Shown here: positions 16,926 through 25,645 of the stretch, piece by piece
How the letters are laid out: every line of letters starts with the position of its first letter
How positions within the stretch are numbered: position 1 is the first letter of the stretch
Made by a program: the position numbers and the translations under genes
Notes under the pieces: model-generated
The model's input: the letters and a program-made list of their open reading frames with translations, nothing else
Database searches by the model: none
What the model was told of the DNA's origin: nothing
Origin: Nocardiopsis sp. TSRI0078
Lineage (GTDB): Bacteria; Actinomycetota; Actinomycetes; Streptosporangiales; Streptosporangiaceae
NCBI RefSeq assembly: GCF_001905145.1
Contig: NZ_LWLB01000012.1
Span: forward strand, 186,001-250,000
DNA: 64,000 nucleotides
Direction: 5' to 3'

Positions 16926-17516
16926 ATGCCCTTTCGTAAACCCCGCGACAAGGGTGTGCGTCGAACTGATGTGACGACAGAAACCATGGTGGCTGGAGCC
17001 ACCACGGCCCCCCTCTCGGTGGAGTGGGACGCCGACCACGCCGTGACGGAGCTCTACCGGGAGCACTATCGTCCGCTCGTTCGGCTCGCCGCACTGCTCG
17101 TCCGCGACCACGCGACCGCGGAGGAGGTCGTCCAGGACTCGTTCGTCGCCATGCACAACGCGTGGCGCCGCCTGCGCGATCCGAACAAGGCACTGTCCTA
17201 CCTCCGCCAGGCCGTGGTGAACAAGGCCAGGTCCGTGCTCCGCCACAGGGCGGTTGTGGAGAAGCACGCCCCCAAGGCCCTGCCCGACGCACCCAGCGCC
17301 GAACATGGCGCTCTGAACATGTTGGAGCGCGAAGCCGTCATTCGCGCTCTGCGCAAACTACCCAACCGTCAGCGAGAGGCCATCGTGCTCCGGTACTACG
17401 GCGACCTGTCCGAGGCACAGATCGCGGATGCCATGGGGATCAGCCGGGGCGCGGTCAAGAGCCACACGTCCCGCGGTATCTCCGCGCTCCGCTCTGTTCT
17501 GGAGCAGACGACATGA
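16926..17516 (+). CDS. SigE-family ECF RNA polymerase sigma factor
   Basis: 196-residue ECF sigma factor. Sigma region 2 spans about 40-108 (VTELYREHYRPLVRLAALLV, split VTELYREHYR and PLVRLAALLV, then AEEVVQDSF). Sigma region 4 spans about 135-190 (LPNRQREAIVLRYYGDLSE as LPNRQREAIV and LRYYGDLSE, then IADAMGISRGAVKSHTSR). ATG 16926 is my choice; GTG 16971 and ATG 16986 are alternatives because a good ribosome-binding site is not clear. The stop codon overlaps the start of the next gene (ATGA), so this factor and a membrane protein are made together, the usual layout of a sigma factor with its regulator. Confidence 0.88.
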   Translation: MPFRKPRDKGVRRTDVTTETMVAGATTAPLSVEWDADHAVTELYREHYRPLVRLAALLVRDHATAEEVVQDSFVAMHNAWRRLRDPNKALSYLRQAVVNKARSVLRHRAVVEKHAPKALPDAPSAEHGALNMLEREAVIRALRKLPNRQREAIVLRYYGDLSEAQIADAMGISRGAVKSHTSRGISALRSVLEQTT

Positions 17517-18298
17517 CCAGCCCGACAGATCCGACGAACGACCCGTTCGAGGAGCAGCTCCGCCAACTGCTCAAAGCCGAGGCCGACACGGTCACGACCT
17601 CGCCCGAGGCGTTGAACCTGATTCGTGAGCGCACCGAGCGCAACCGCGGTTCGATCTGGTTCGGCCTGCCCTGGCTGCGTCCCGCGCTGGCCGTGGCGGG
17701 GGCCACCCTGATCGCCGCCTCCGTGATCATGTCCAGCCCCCAGGTGCGCGACCACGTCCTGGAGATCGTCCCCGCGGGCGCCGACCGCGAGGGCACGCTC
17801 ACCGACCAGGGGCGGGGCGACGACGTTCCCGTTCCCGAGGCCTCCACCGGCTCCGTCGACGGGGCCACCCAGCCGGAACCGGCTCCCCCGGAGAAGCCGA
17901 CGGCCCCGCCCAGCCCCGAGGTCGAGGAGGCGGACCCCACCTCCGAGGAGGCCCCGGAGACCGCATCCACCACGTGTCCGAGGCCCGTGGAGAAGCCCTC
18001 CCCGACGGCGGCCGGCGGCGGGGACGGCGAGGGGGCCGCGGCGACCGGCGGCGGGAAGGACTGCGAGCCGTCCGAGAAGCCCAGCCCCGACACCGGCGGT
18101 GACGGCGGTGACGGTGACACTGGCGAGACCGGCACCGGCGGCGACACCGGTGAGGGCGGGACCGGCACCGGCGGCGGCACCGACGACGGTGGGAGCGGCC
18201 CCGGCACCGGTACCGGCGGCGGTGAGGAGACCGGCGGGACCGGCGGCTCCGACACCACCGGCGACGACACCACCAGCAAGACGGTGACGGGGAACTGA
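17513..18298 (+). CDS. single-pass membrane protein coupled to the sigma factor
   Basis: 261 residues: a charged N-terminal region (1-50, FEEQLRQLLKAEADTV and ALNLIRERTERN), one transmembrane helix (about 53-73) and an extracytoplasmic tail of about 185 residues made almost only of Gly, Thr, Asp, Glu, Pro and Ser, with GTGGG-type repeats in the last 90. Two cysteines sit in the tail. The topology is that of a membrane anti-sigma factor, but no HxxxCxxC zinc-anti-sigma motif is present. Its role as sigma regulator is inferred from translational coupling only. Coding of the tail rests on the frame and the clean stop before a terminator. Confidence 0.75.
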   Translation: MTSPTDPTNDPFEEQLRQLLKAEADTVTTSPEALNLIRERTERNRGSIWFGLPWLRPALAVAGATLIAASVIMSSPQVRDHVLEIVPAGADREGTLTDQGRGDDVPVPEASTGSVDGATQPEPAPPEKPTAPPSPEVEEADPTSEEAPETASTTCPRPVEKPSPTAAGGGDGEGAAATGGGKDCEPSEKPSPDTGGDGGDGDTGETGTGGDTGEGGTGTGGGTDDGGSGPGTGTGGGEETGGTGGSDTTGDDTTSKTVTGN

Positions 18299-18316
18299 CC
18301 GACCCGCACACACGCT

Positions 18317-18354
18317 GAGAGGCGCCCCCGACCCTCGGGTCCGGGGCGCCTCTC
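18317..18354. terminator. bidirectional terminator
   Basis: A 12-bp stem pairs GAGAGGCGCCCC (18317-18328) with GGGGCGCCTCTC (18343-18354), with an inner GACCC/GGGTC stem. It sits between the sigma operon and convergent rsmE. Confidence 0.85.
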
Positions 18355-18399
18355 GGTGTCCGCGGCCTCGCCGTCCTCGGGCGAGGGGTCCGGGACGGC

Positions 18400-19137
18400 C
18401 TACCAGCGGCCGGTGCGCGCCTGGAGCACCGCCAGCGCCGCGACCCCGGCCGTGGAGGTGCGCAGCACGCTCGGGCCCAGCAGCGCCCGGACCGCGCCCG
18501 CTCCGGTGAACGCGTCGAGTTCGGCGTCGGAGAAGCCGCCCTCGGGACCGACCACCAGGACGACTCCCTGTCCCTCGCCCGTGGGCGGTTCCAGCTCGGA
18601 AAGGCGGCTGTCGCCGTCCTCGTGCAGCACGATCCCCAGGTCGGCGGCGGCCAGCAGGTCGGCCACCGCGGAGCGGTCCGCGAGGTCGGCGACCTCGGGC
18701 AGCCGTCCGCGCCGGGCCTGTTTGGCGGCCTCTCGGGCGGTGGCACGCCACTTGGCCAGTGACTTGGCCGCCCGCTCGCCCTTCCAGCGGGTGACGCAGC
18801 GCTCCGCCGCCCAGGGCACGACCGCGTCGACCCCGGCCTCGGTCATCATCTCCACGGCCAGCTCGCCGCGGTCGCCCTTGGGCAGCGCCTGGACCACGGT
18901 CAGACGGGGGCGGGGAGCCGGCTCCTCCCGGCGCTCCACCACCGCGCAGACGATGTGGTCCCTGTCCACGGCGGCCACGGTGCAGCGGGCGACCAGGCCC
19001 CGGCCATCGGACACATCGACGGTCTCGCCCTTCCGGACGCGCCGCACCACGGCGGCGTGACGGCCCTCGGCGCCGCCCACCGTCACCTGGTCGGCCGCGA
19101 GCTCCGCGGTACCGACCAGGAAGACCGGCGGTGTCAC
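18400..19137 (-). CDS. rsmE: 16S rRNA m3U1498 methyltransferase
   Basis: 245-residue SPOUT-class methyltransferase that methylates U1498 of 16S rRNA. The N-terminal PUA-like part contains GRHAAVVRRVRKGE, and the SAM-binding knot shows VVGPEGGFSDAELD and LGPSVLRTSTAGVAAL near the C-terminus. It follows dnaJ with a 4-bp overlap, the usual hrcA-dnaJ-rsmE order. Confidence 0.95.
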   Translation of the reverse strand: MTPPVFLVGTAELAADQVTVGGAEGRHAAVVRRVRKGETVDVSDGRGLVARCTVAAVDRDHIVCAVVERREEPAPRPRLTVVQALPKGDRGELAVEMMTEAGVDAVVPWAAERCVTRWKGERAAKSLAKWRATAREAAKQARRGRLPEVADLADRSAVADLLAAADLGIVLHEDGDSRLSELEPPTGEGQGVVLVVGPEGGFSDAELDAFTGAGAVRALLGPSVLRTSTAGVAALAVLQARTGRW

Positions 19138-20276
19138 TTGGCGCCGAAGGCGTCGCGGATCTTGGAGAAGAAGCTGCCGTGTCCGGGACTGAAGCGGCCC
19201 GGGGACTGGTCCTCACCGCGCAGTTCGGCGAACTTGCGCAGCAGCGCCTCCTGCTCCTCGTCCAGCTTGCCCGGGGTCTCCACGTCCACGCGGATGCGCA
19301 GGTCGCCCCGGCCGCCGCCGTCGAGGTGGCTGACGCCCTTGTTGGGCAGGGTGATGACGTGGCCCGAGTTGGTGCCCGGGCGCAGGTCGATGTTCTCGGT
19401 CCCGTCCAGGGTGTCGAAGGCGAAGGACGCGCCCAGCGCGGCGGCCGTCATGGGAACGGTCACCGTGCAGTGCAGGTCGTCGCCCCGGCGCTCGAAGGTG
19501 GGGTGCGGGCGCTGGATGATCTCCAGGATGATGTCGCCCCGAGGTCCGCCGTTGGGGCCGACCTCCCCCTCGCCGGCGAGCTGGATGCGGGTGCCGTCGT
19601 CGACGCCCGCGGGGATCTTGACGGTCCGGGTGACCTTCTCGCGCACACGGCCCTCGCCCGCGCAGTCGCCGCACGGGTTGGTGATGACCGATCCCTGGCC
19701 CGAGCACTGGGGGCAGGGGCGGGAGGTCATGACCTGGCCCAGGAAGGACCGGGTGACCTGGGAGACCTCTCCCTGGCCGTGGCACATGTCGCACGTGGTG
19801 CGGTGCGACCCGGCCGCGGTCCCCTCGCCCTGGCACGTCTCGCACAGGATGGCGGTGGGGAAGGTGATCTCCTTGCTGACCCCGAACGCGGTCTCCACCA
19901 GGTCCAGCTCGACGCGGATCTTGATGCTGCGACCGCGGCGAACCCTCTCCCGGGGGCCGCGCCCGCCGGGCTGGCCTCCGCCGAAGAACGCGTTCATGAT
20001 GTCGTCGAAGGCGAACCCGCCCGCGCCGCCGAAGCCTCCGGCGCCGCCGCCACCGCCCGGGGCGTACGGGTCCTGTCCCATGTCGAACATCCGACGCTTG
20101 CTCTCGTCGGAGAGGACCTCGTAGGCCTGGGTCACCTCTTTGAAGCGCTCCTGGGTGGCCGGGTCCGGGTTGATGTCCGGATGCAGCTCGCGCGCGAGCC
20201 GCCTGTAGGCCTTCTTGATCTCGTCCTTGGACGCGTCCCGACGCACCCCGAGAACCTGGTAATAGTCTCTGGCCAC
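19134..20276 (-). CDS. dnaJ: chaperone DnaJ (second actinobacterial type)
   Basis: 380-residue type-I DnaJ co-chaperone of DnaK. The J domain has HPD at 32-34, then a Gly-rich linker (72-105), four CxxCxGxG zinc repeats (Cys145/148, 162/165, 188/191, 202/205) and the C-terminal client-binding domain. The GTG at 20276 gives the canonical ARDYYQVLGV start; the frame is open upstream into hrcA but that part is not conserved. It lies 4 bp after the hrcA stop, which fits the HrcA-regulated dnaJ2 of actinomycetes rather than the dnaK-operon copy. Confidence 0.95.
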   Translation of the reverse strand: MARDYYQVLGVRRDASKDEIKKAYRRLARELHPDINPDPATQERFKEVTQAYEVLSDESKRRMFDMGQDPYAPGGGGGAGGFGGAGGFAFDDIMNAFFGGGQPGGRGPRERVRRGRSIKIRVELDLVETAFGVSKEITFPTAILCETCQGEGTAAGSHRTTCDMCHGQGEVSQVTRSFLGQVMTSRPCPQCSGQGSVITNPCGDCAGEGRVREKVTRTVKIPAGVDDGTRIQLAGEGEVGPNGGPRGDIILEIIQRPHPTFERRGDDLHCTVTVPMTAAALGASFAFDTLDGTENIDLRPGTNSGHVITLPNKGVSHLDGGGRGDLRIRVDVETPGKLDEEQEALLRKFAELRGEDQSPGRFSPGHGSFFSKIRDAFGAK

Positions 20277-20280
20277 TGAG

Positions 20281-21294
20281 TTACTGTCCTGCCAAAATCT
20301 GTCCGATGTACCGAGCCACGGCGCGTACTGCTCCCATCGTCCCCGGGTAGTCCATCCGGGTGGGCCCCACCACGCCGATCTTGGCGAGCGACTGGTTTCC
20401 CACACCGTAGTCGGCCGAGACGACGGAGGTGGACCTGAGTCCCTCGTGGAAGTTCTCCGCGCCGATGCGCACCGTGAGCATCGACGGGTCCTTCGCCTCC
20501 CCCAACAAACGGATGAGGACCATGTTCTCTTCCAGTGCCTCCAGGACGTCCCTCAGGCTGGCGGCGAAGTCGACGGCGGCGAGGTTGGCCGTCCCGGCGA
20601 GGACGATCTTCTCCTCGTGCCGCTCGACGAGGCTCTCCAGCAGGACGGAGAGGACCGACACCGCCATCTGGCGGTGTTCGGGCGGGACCTGGGAAGGCAG
20701 GTCCTCCACGGCGTCGGGCACGTCACCGAGATGGAGCCCGGAGATGGCCCGGTTGAGCATGCCGCGGAGGTCGTTGACGGCGGTTTCCTTGATCTCGCCC
20801 AGACCGTCGATGACGCGTTGTTCGACACGGCCCGTGTTGGTGATCACGACCATCATGACCCGCTGTCCCCCGAGGGGGATCAGCTCCACGTGCTGGACCG
20901 ACGAGCGGGTCAGCGAGGGGTACTGGACGATCGCGACCTGACGGGTGAGCTGGGAGAGGAGCCGCACGGTGCGGGCGACGATCTCGTCGAGGTCGACGGC
21001 GCCGGTGAGGAAGGACTCGATGGCGCGCCGCTCCGCGGACGAGAGCGGTTTGACCGAGGAGAGCCGGTCGACGAAGAGCCGGTACCCCTTGTCCGTGGGC
21101 ACCCGGCCGGCACTGGTGTGCGGCTGGGTGATGTAACCGTCCTCCTCCAGGGCGACCATGTCGTTGCGGATCGTCGCCGGGGAGACCCCGAGCCGGTGAC
21201 GGTCGGCCAGGGCCTTGGACCCCACCGGCTCGTTGGTGTTGACGAAGTCCTCGACTACGGCACGCAGGACCGCGAGCTTGCGCTCATCCAGCAA
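20281..21294 (-). CDS. hrcA: heat-inducible transcription repressor HrcA
   Basis: 337-residue HrcA, which represses heat-shock genes by binding CIRCE. The N-terminal winged helix includes [20 protein letters not shown] ([10 protein letters not shown] and [10 protein letters not shown]) followed by [15 protein letters not shown] start it at TTG 21294: AGGAGG lies 7 bp upstream and the result, (M)[13 protein letters not shown], matches the family. A GTG at 21312 in the same frame would add six residues and lies within the CIRCE arm. HrcA probably represses its own operon hrcA-dnaJ-rsmE. Confidence 0.95.
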   Translation of the reverse strand: MLDERKLAVLRAVVEDFVNTNEPVGSKALADRHRLGVSPATIRNDMVALEEDGYITQPHTSAGRVPTDKGYRLFVDRLSSVKPLSSAERRAIESFLTGAVDLDEIVARTVRLLSQLTRQVAIVQYPSLTRSSVQHVELIPLGGQRVMMVVITNTGRVEQRVIDGLGEIKETAVNDLRGMLNRAISGLHLGDVPDAVEDLPSQVPPEHRQMAVSVLSVLLESLVERHEEKIVLAGTANLAAVDFAASLRDVLEALEENMVLIRLLGEAKDPSMLTVRIGAENFHEGLRSTSVVSADYGVGNQSLAKIGVVGPTRMDYPGTMGAVRAVARYIGQILAGQ

Positions 21295-21305
21295 CTCGCC
21301 ACCTC

Positions 21306-21332
21306 CTGGCACTCCATGGTCCTCAGTGCTAA
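21306..21332 (-). promoter_or_regulatory. CIRCE operator
   Basis: Read on the minus strand, TTAGCACTG - 9 bp - GAGTGCCAG matches CIRCE (TTAGCACTC-N9-GAGTGCTAA) at 15 of 18 arm positions. It lies 12 bp upstream of the TTG start and abuts the AGGAGG site, so HrcA binding would block both transcription and the start region of its own gene. Confidence 0.9.
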
Positions 21333-21475
21333 TTCTATGCCCGGCCGCAAACCCGGTCGGCTACCCGCGGGTAGAACAACGGGAACCGGCCTCTTCCTTC
21401 CTTCTTCCCACGGGATCGGCGGCACGCACCACCGCGGCCGGGAACCGGGGCCCTCCACCAGTAGACTGCACGACC

Positions 21476-22315
21476 GTGGCAACCAAGGGAACCAGCCGTT
21501 ACGGCCGCGACGTGCTCGCCGGGGACTGGCGCAGGCCCGGGAAGAGGGCCGTGCCCGAGATGCCCCTGGCCCGGGACCTGGTCGTGGAGGACGCCGACGA
21601 GACCTTCTGCGGAGCCGTGGTGGCCTGGGACAAGGCGACCGTGACCCTGGAGGACCGGCACGGCCGCCGCCGGGTGTTCGACCTCGCACCGGCCGCCTTC
21701 CTGGTCGAGGGCGAGCCGGTCACGCTCGTGCGCCCCGCCGCTGCTCCGCGGGGGCCGCTGCGCAGCGCCTCCGGGTCGGTGGCGGTGACGGACGCGCGGG
21801 CGCGCACCGCCCGGGAGAGCCGCATCTACGTGGAGGGCGTCCACGACGCCGAACTGGTGGAGCGGGTCTGGGGCCACGACCTGCGCGTCGAGGGGGTGGC
21901 CGTCGAGTTCCTGGAGGGGATCGACGACCTGCCGTCGATCGTGGCCGACTTCTCACCCGGGCCCGGCAGGAGGCTGGGAGTCCTGGTGGACCACCTGGTC
22001 CCGGGCTCCAAGGAGACCCGGATCGCCGAACGGGTGCGCGGCGAACACGTGCTGGTCGTCGGCCACCCCTACGTCGACGTGTGGCAGGCGGTGCGGCCGC
22101 GCGCCGTGGGCATCGCGGAGTGGCCCGAGGTACCGCGCGGTGTTCCCTGGAAGGAGGGGGTCGTGCGGGCTCTGGGGTGGAGGATGGAGACGGGCGAGGC
22201 GTGGCGCCGGATCCTGGGATCGGTCCGTACCTATGCTGATCTGGAGCCGGCCCTGCTCGGCCGGGTGGAGGAGCTGATCGACTTCGTCACCGGACCGCAC
22301 CCCGACCTCCCCTAG
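21476..22315 (+). CDS. DUF3097 family protein
   Basis: 279-residue DUF3097 protein, almost confined to actinobacteria and usually divergent from hrcA, as here. The N-terminal half is a beta-rich region (about 1-95). The second half contains a Toprim-like stretch (RESRIYVEGVHDAELVERVW, split RESRIYVEGV and HDAELVERVW) and LVPGSKETRIAERV, suggesting nucleic-acid or nucleotide binding. No function is established. The GTG start lies only 8 bp after a TAGACT -10 hexamer (21462-21467) with no ribosome-binding site, so the mRNA is probably leaderless. Confidence 0.85.
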   Translation: MATKGTSRYGRDVLAGDWRRPGKRAVPEMPLARDLVVEDADETFCGAVVAWDKATVTLEDRHGRRRVFDLAPAAFLVEGEPVTLVRPAAAPRGPLRSASGSVAVTDARARTARESRIYVEGVHDAELVERVWGHDLRVEGVAVEFLEGIDDLPSIVADFSPGPGRRLGVLVDHLVPGSKETRIAERVRGEHVLVVGHPYVDVWQAVRPRAVGIAEWPEVPRGVPWKEGVVRALGWRMETGEAWRRILGSVRTYADLEPALLGRVEELIDFVTGPHPDLP

Positions 22316-22476
22316 AAGCACCGCGCGAAAGGAACGGCGGCAGGACCTAGGATTCTGCCCAGAGCGAGGTGTCGGCGCCGCCGGCGCCTCGGGTCCCCCG
22401 CCTCCGGCCCTGCGCGGTCGTCGGTACAGCCCGGTAGTACAAGAACCGCCCCCCACCAGCGGAGCCAAGGAAGAGC

Positions 22477-23589
22477 ATGAGCGAGACCCCGACGAACCCC
22501 CCTTCCCCGGAGGACCCCCACCAGGGGAGGCAGCCGGACAGCGGGCAGGACGGGCAGGACGAGCACGGACAGCGGTCCCAGGAACCGGACCAGGAGAGGC
22601 GCCAGCCGGAGTACGGGCAGCCGTCGGGGGCCCATCCCGCCTACGGACGGCCCTCCGGTGCGCAGTCGCCGTACGCGCCCCAGCCCGACCAGGGACAGCA
22701 GCCCCCGCACGGACAGCCCCAGCAGCCCGAGCACGGCCAGCCTGCTCCCGGGCAGCCGTCCGGGGCGCAGCCGGGCTACGCGCCTCCCCCGGAGTACGGC
22801 CAGCAGCCCCCGTACGGACAGCCCCAACAGTCCGAGTACGGCCAACCCGCCCACGGACGGCCCTCCGGCGCGCAGTCGCCCTACGCGCCCCAGCCCGACC
22901 AGGGACAGCAGCCCCCGTACGGGCAGCAGCCCTCCGGCGGCCAGCCCGGATACGGACAGCAGCCCAGTTTCGCTCCTCCCCCCGGCTCCGAGCAGCCCGG
23001 GTACGGCCAGCAGCCTCCGTACGGGCAGCCCCAGCAGCCCGGGTACGGGCAGCCGTCCGGGGCGCAGCCGGGCTACGCGCCTCCCCCGGAGTACGGCCAG
23101 CAGCCCCCGTACGGACAGCCCCAGCAGCAGGGCCACGGCCGGCCCGGGTACGGCCAGCCGCAGCCCCAGTACCCGGGGGCTCCGGCGGCGTACGGGCAGC
23201 CGGGTGCTCCCGGCCTGCCCCAGCAGCAGCCCGGCGGCGACAACGGCACGCTGGTGGCCATGCTCGCCCACCTGTCGGGGTTCGTGATCGCCTGCCTGGG
23301 CTGGATCCCGCCGCTGGCGGTCTACCTCGCCAAGCGCAACCAGTCGCCCTTCGTACGCCATCACGCGGCGGAGGCGGCGAACTTCCAGATCACGCTGCTG
23401 ATTCCGTACGCCATCGCCTGGGTCGCCTTCATCGGACTGGGTATCTTCTCCCCAGAGCTGTCCTGGATCGGTTCCCTCCTGATCGCCCTGATATGGATCG
23501 TCGCCATCGTTTTCGGCGTCATAGGTGCCAGCGGCGCGAACAAGGGGACGTGGTACCGCTATCCGGTGAGTATCCGCCTGCTGAAGTGA
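22477..23589 (+). CDS. DUF4870 membrane protein with long Gln/Pro/Gly/Tyr repeat region
   Basis: 370 residues in two parts. Residues 1-255 are a disordered Q/P/G/Y-rich domain of degenerate repeats ([25 protein letters not shown]). Residues about 260-370 are the DUF4870 domain with three membrane helices ([59 protein letters not shown]). The conserved [15 protein letters not shown] and the final WYRYP of the family are present. ATG 22477 has AAGGAAG upstream. A paralogue follows 46 bp later. The function of DUF4870 proteins is not known. Confidence 0.88.
   Translation: MSETPTNPPSPEDPHQGRQPDSGQDGQDEHGQRSQEPDQERRQPEYGQPSGAHPAYGRPSGAQSPYAPQPDQGQQPPHGQPQQPEHGQPAPGQPSGAQPGYAPPPEYGQQPPYGQPQQSEYGQPAHGRPSGAQSPYAPQPDQGQQPPYGQQPSGGQPGYGQQPSFAPPPGSEQPGYGQQPPYGQPQQPGYGQPSGAQPGYAPPPEYGQQPPYGQPQQQGHGRPGYGQPQPQYPGAPAAYGQPGAPGLPQQQPGGDNGTLVAMLAHLSGFVIACLGWIPPLAVYLAKRNQSPFVRHHAAEAANFQITLLIPYAIAWVAFIGLGIFSPELSWIGSLLIALIWIVAIVFGVIGASGANKGTWYRYPVSIRLLK
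22749..23123 (+). repeat. 78-bp perfect direct repeat inside the DUF4870 gene
   Basis: Positions 22749-22826 and 23046-23123 are identical over 78 bp and start exactly 297 bp (99 codons) apart, so the frame is kept. A second, imperfect pair lies near 22652 and 22860 with the same protein motif ([17 protein letters not shown]). This points to recent in-frame duplication and a likely length-variable locus. Confidence 0.9.
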
Positions 23590-23635
23590 TCCCCGCCCGC
23601 ACGTAGTCCGACGCATCCGCACGAAGGAACCAACG

Positions 23636-24259
23636 ATGTCCTACCCCAGCAATCCGCCAGAGGATCCCTACGGCCAGGGCCGGCAGCCCGGCCAGGGGGA
23701 AACCGGCGGCCACCCCTCCCAGCCCGGACACCCCGGCGGGGGGCACCCCGGCCCACAGGGCCAGCCCGGTTACCAGCAGGGCGGCTACCCGCCCCCGCCC
23801 GGACAGCCCGGCGGCTACCCGCCCCCGCCCGGGTACCAGGAGCAGACCGGCGGCTACGAGGCCGGCCACTACCAGCACCCCCAGGGCGGTTACGGGCCCC
23901 AGGGCGGATACGGCCCCTCCTCGGCCACGACCGGCCAGCCCAACCCCGACGAGCGCCAGATGGGCCTGTTCGCCCACCTGGGCGGCGGCCTCCTCGGCTG
24001 GCTCGTCCCGCTGATCATCTACCTGGTCAAGAAGGACGAGTCGCCGTTCATCCGCGACCAGTCGGCGCAGGCGCTGAACTTCCAGCTCCTGATCCTGATC
24101 GGCTACCTGGTCTCCAGCATCCTGATGATCGTCATCATCGGTGCCCTGACCTGGTTCGTCGTCTGGGTCGTGTCCATCGTCTTCGGCATCCTGGGCGGCA
24201 TGGCCGCTAACCGGGGCGAGTGGTACCGCTACCCGTTCAACGTCAGCTGGATCAAGTAG
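23636..24259 (+). CDS. DUF4870 membrane protein, shorter paralogue
   Basis: 207 residues, with a 105-residue Gly/Pro/Gln/Tyr-rich N-terminal region followed by the DUF4870 domain: GLFAHLGGGLLGWLVPLIIY, SPFIRDQSAQALNFQ, two further helices, and a final GEWYRYPFN. It closely parallels the preceding gene, whose tail ends GTWYRYPVS, so the two arose by duplication. The start has AAGGAACC upstream. Co-expression with its neighbour is likely from the 46-bp spacing. Function unknown. Confidence 0.88.
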   Translation: MSYPSNPPEDPYGQGRQPGQGETGGHPSQPGHPGGGHPGPQGQPGYQQGGYPPPPGQPGGYPPPPGYQEQTGGYEAGHYQHPQGGYGPQGGYGPSSATTGQPNPDERQMGLFAHLGGGLLGWLVPLIIYLVKKDESPFIRDQSAQALNFQLLILIGYLVSSILMIVIIGALTWFVVWVVSIVFGILGGMAANRGEWYRYPFNVSWIK

Positions 24260-24277
24260 GGCCGTACGCGGCGCACT

Positions 24278-24304
24278 GGGGGTTCGGCCACCGGCCGGAC
24301 CCCC
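24278..24304. terminator. terminator between DUF4870 and hemW
   Basis: A 12-bp stem with one G-T pair (GGGGGTTCGGCC at 24278-24289 with GGCCGGACCCCC at 24293-24304) and a 3-nt loop lies between these convergent genes. Confidence 0.75.
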
Positions 24305-24334
24305 TCGCCGTGTCCGGGCACGGGCCCTCGGCCC

Positions 24335-25567
24335 TCATGTGAGATCGCGCACCACGGCGTCGGCGAGCAGGCGCCCCCGTCGGGTGAGGACCGCTCTGCC
24401 CTCCCTGTGGGCACCGGGGTCCAGCAGACCCTCGGCCACGGCCCTGGCGGCGGCGTCGCGGCCGTGCGGCTCCAGCAGGTCCAGCGGGCAGCCCTGTTCC
24501 ACGCGCAGTTCCAGCAGGATGCGCTCGAATCGGCGCTCCTCCCCCGTGAGCACCTCGCGGGCCAGGCCGGGGCTGTCCCCGGCGGCCAGGCGGGCGGCGT
24601 AGGCGGCGGGGTGCTTGACGTTCCACCAGCGGGTGCCGCCGACGTGGCTGTGCGCGCCCGGCCCCACGCCCCACCAGTGACCGCCGGTCCAGTAGAGCAG
24701 GTTGTGCCTGCTGCGACCCTCGGGGGTACGCGCCCAGTTGGACACCTCGTATGCGGTGAACCCGGCCGAGGAGAGGATCTCGTCGGCCATGAGGTAGCGG
24801 TCGGCCATCGCGTCGTCGTCGGGCTCGGTGAGCTCTCCCCTGCGGACCCGCGCGGCCAGCCGGGTGCCCTCCTCGACGATGAGCGAGTAGGCGGAGACGT
24901 GGTCGGGGCCGGCCGAGACCGCGGCCTCCAGGGAGGCGCGCCAGTCGTCGTCCCCCTCGCCGGGCGTGCCGTAGATCAGGTCCAGGTTGACGTGCTCGAA
25001 CCCGGCCCGGCGGGCCCACTCCACGCACTGCTCGGGACGGCCGGGGGTGTGGCCGCGCTCCAGCACCCTGAGCACGTGGGGGCGGGCGCTCTGCATGCCG
25101 AAGGAGACCCGGGTGAACCCGGCCGCGCGCAGCCGCGCCAGGTAGTCGGGGGTAACGGTCTCGGGGTTGGCCTCGGTGGTCAGTTCGGCGTCGGGGGTGA
25201 GCCCGAAGCGGTCGCGGACGGCGGCGACGATCCGGCCCAGGTCCTCGGCGGACAGCAGGGTGGGCGTTCCCCCGCCGACGAACACGGTGCTCACCGGCGG
25301 GCGCTCCCCGGTCAGGACCCGGTCGGCCAGCTCCACCTCGGCGACGGCCTGGTCGGCGTAGTTGTCGCGGGAGGCGGTGACGGCGCCGTCCCGGGAGACC
25401 AGCTCCTCGGCCGTGTAGGTGTTGAAGTCGCAGTAGCCGCAGCGGGTGACGCAGAAGGGCACGTGGACGTAGAACCCGAGGGGCCGGTCGCCGAGTTCGG
25501 CGAGGGACTGCCCGGGCAGTTCCCCGGTGCGCGGTACGGGATCGCCGTCGAGGGCAACGGAAGGCAT
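24335..25567 (-). CDS. hemW: radical SAM heme chaperone HemW
   Basis: 410-residue radical-SAM protein related to coproporphyrinogen III oxidase HemN but of the HemW type that handles heme. The cluster motif is Cys39-x3-Cys43-x2-Cys46 (CVTRCGYC), followed by VFVGGGTPTLL, TTEANPE and the HemW C-terminal domain. Genomes of this group normally carry it next to lepA. Here 8.3 kb of sugar-uptake genes intervene, and lacI lies immediately upstream on the same strand. Confidence 0.92.
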   Translation of the reverse strand: MPSVALDGDPVPRTGELPGQSLAELGDRPLGFYVHVPFCVTRCGYCDFNTYTAEELVSRDGAVTASRDNYADQAVAEVELADRVLTGERPPVSTVFVGGGTPTLLSAEDLGRIVAAVRDRFGLTPDAELTTEANPETVTPDYLARLRAAGFTRVSFGMQSARPHVLRVLERGHTPGRPEQCVEWARRAGFEHVNLDLIYGTPGEGDDDWRASLEAAVSAGPDHVSAYSLIVEEGTRLAARVRRGELTEPDDDAMADRYLMADEILSSAGFTAYEVSNWARTPEGRSRHNLLYWTGGHWWGVGPGAHSHVGGTRWWNVKHPAAYAARLAAGDSPGLAREVLTGEERRFERILLELRVEQGCPLDLLEPHGRDAAARAVAEGLLDPGAHREGRAVLTRRGRLLADAVVRDLT

Positions 25568-25645
25568 GTCCCCAGTGTCGCCGACGGGACGGCGTGCCCT
25601 GGTCGGAGTGCCCGTGCGTCCCGGGCCCGCCGGCCGCCGCGGACC

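Noticed and set aside
17600..18290. Gly/Thr-rich tandem DNA in the sigma-coupled gene considered as a non-coding repeat
   Set aside because: The frame is open from a coupled ATG to a stop just before a terminator, with a clear membrane helix, so it is more likely coding.
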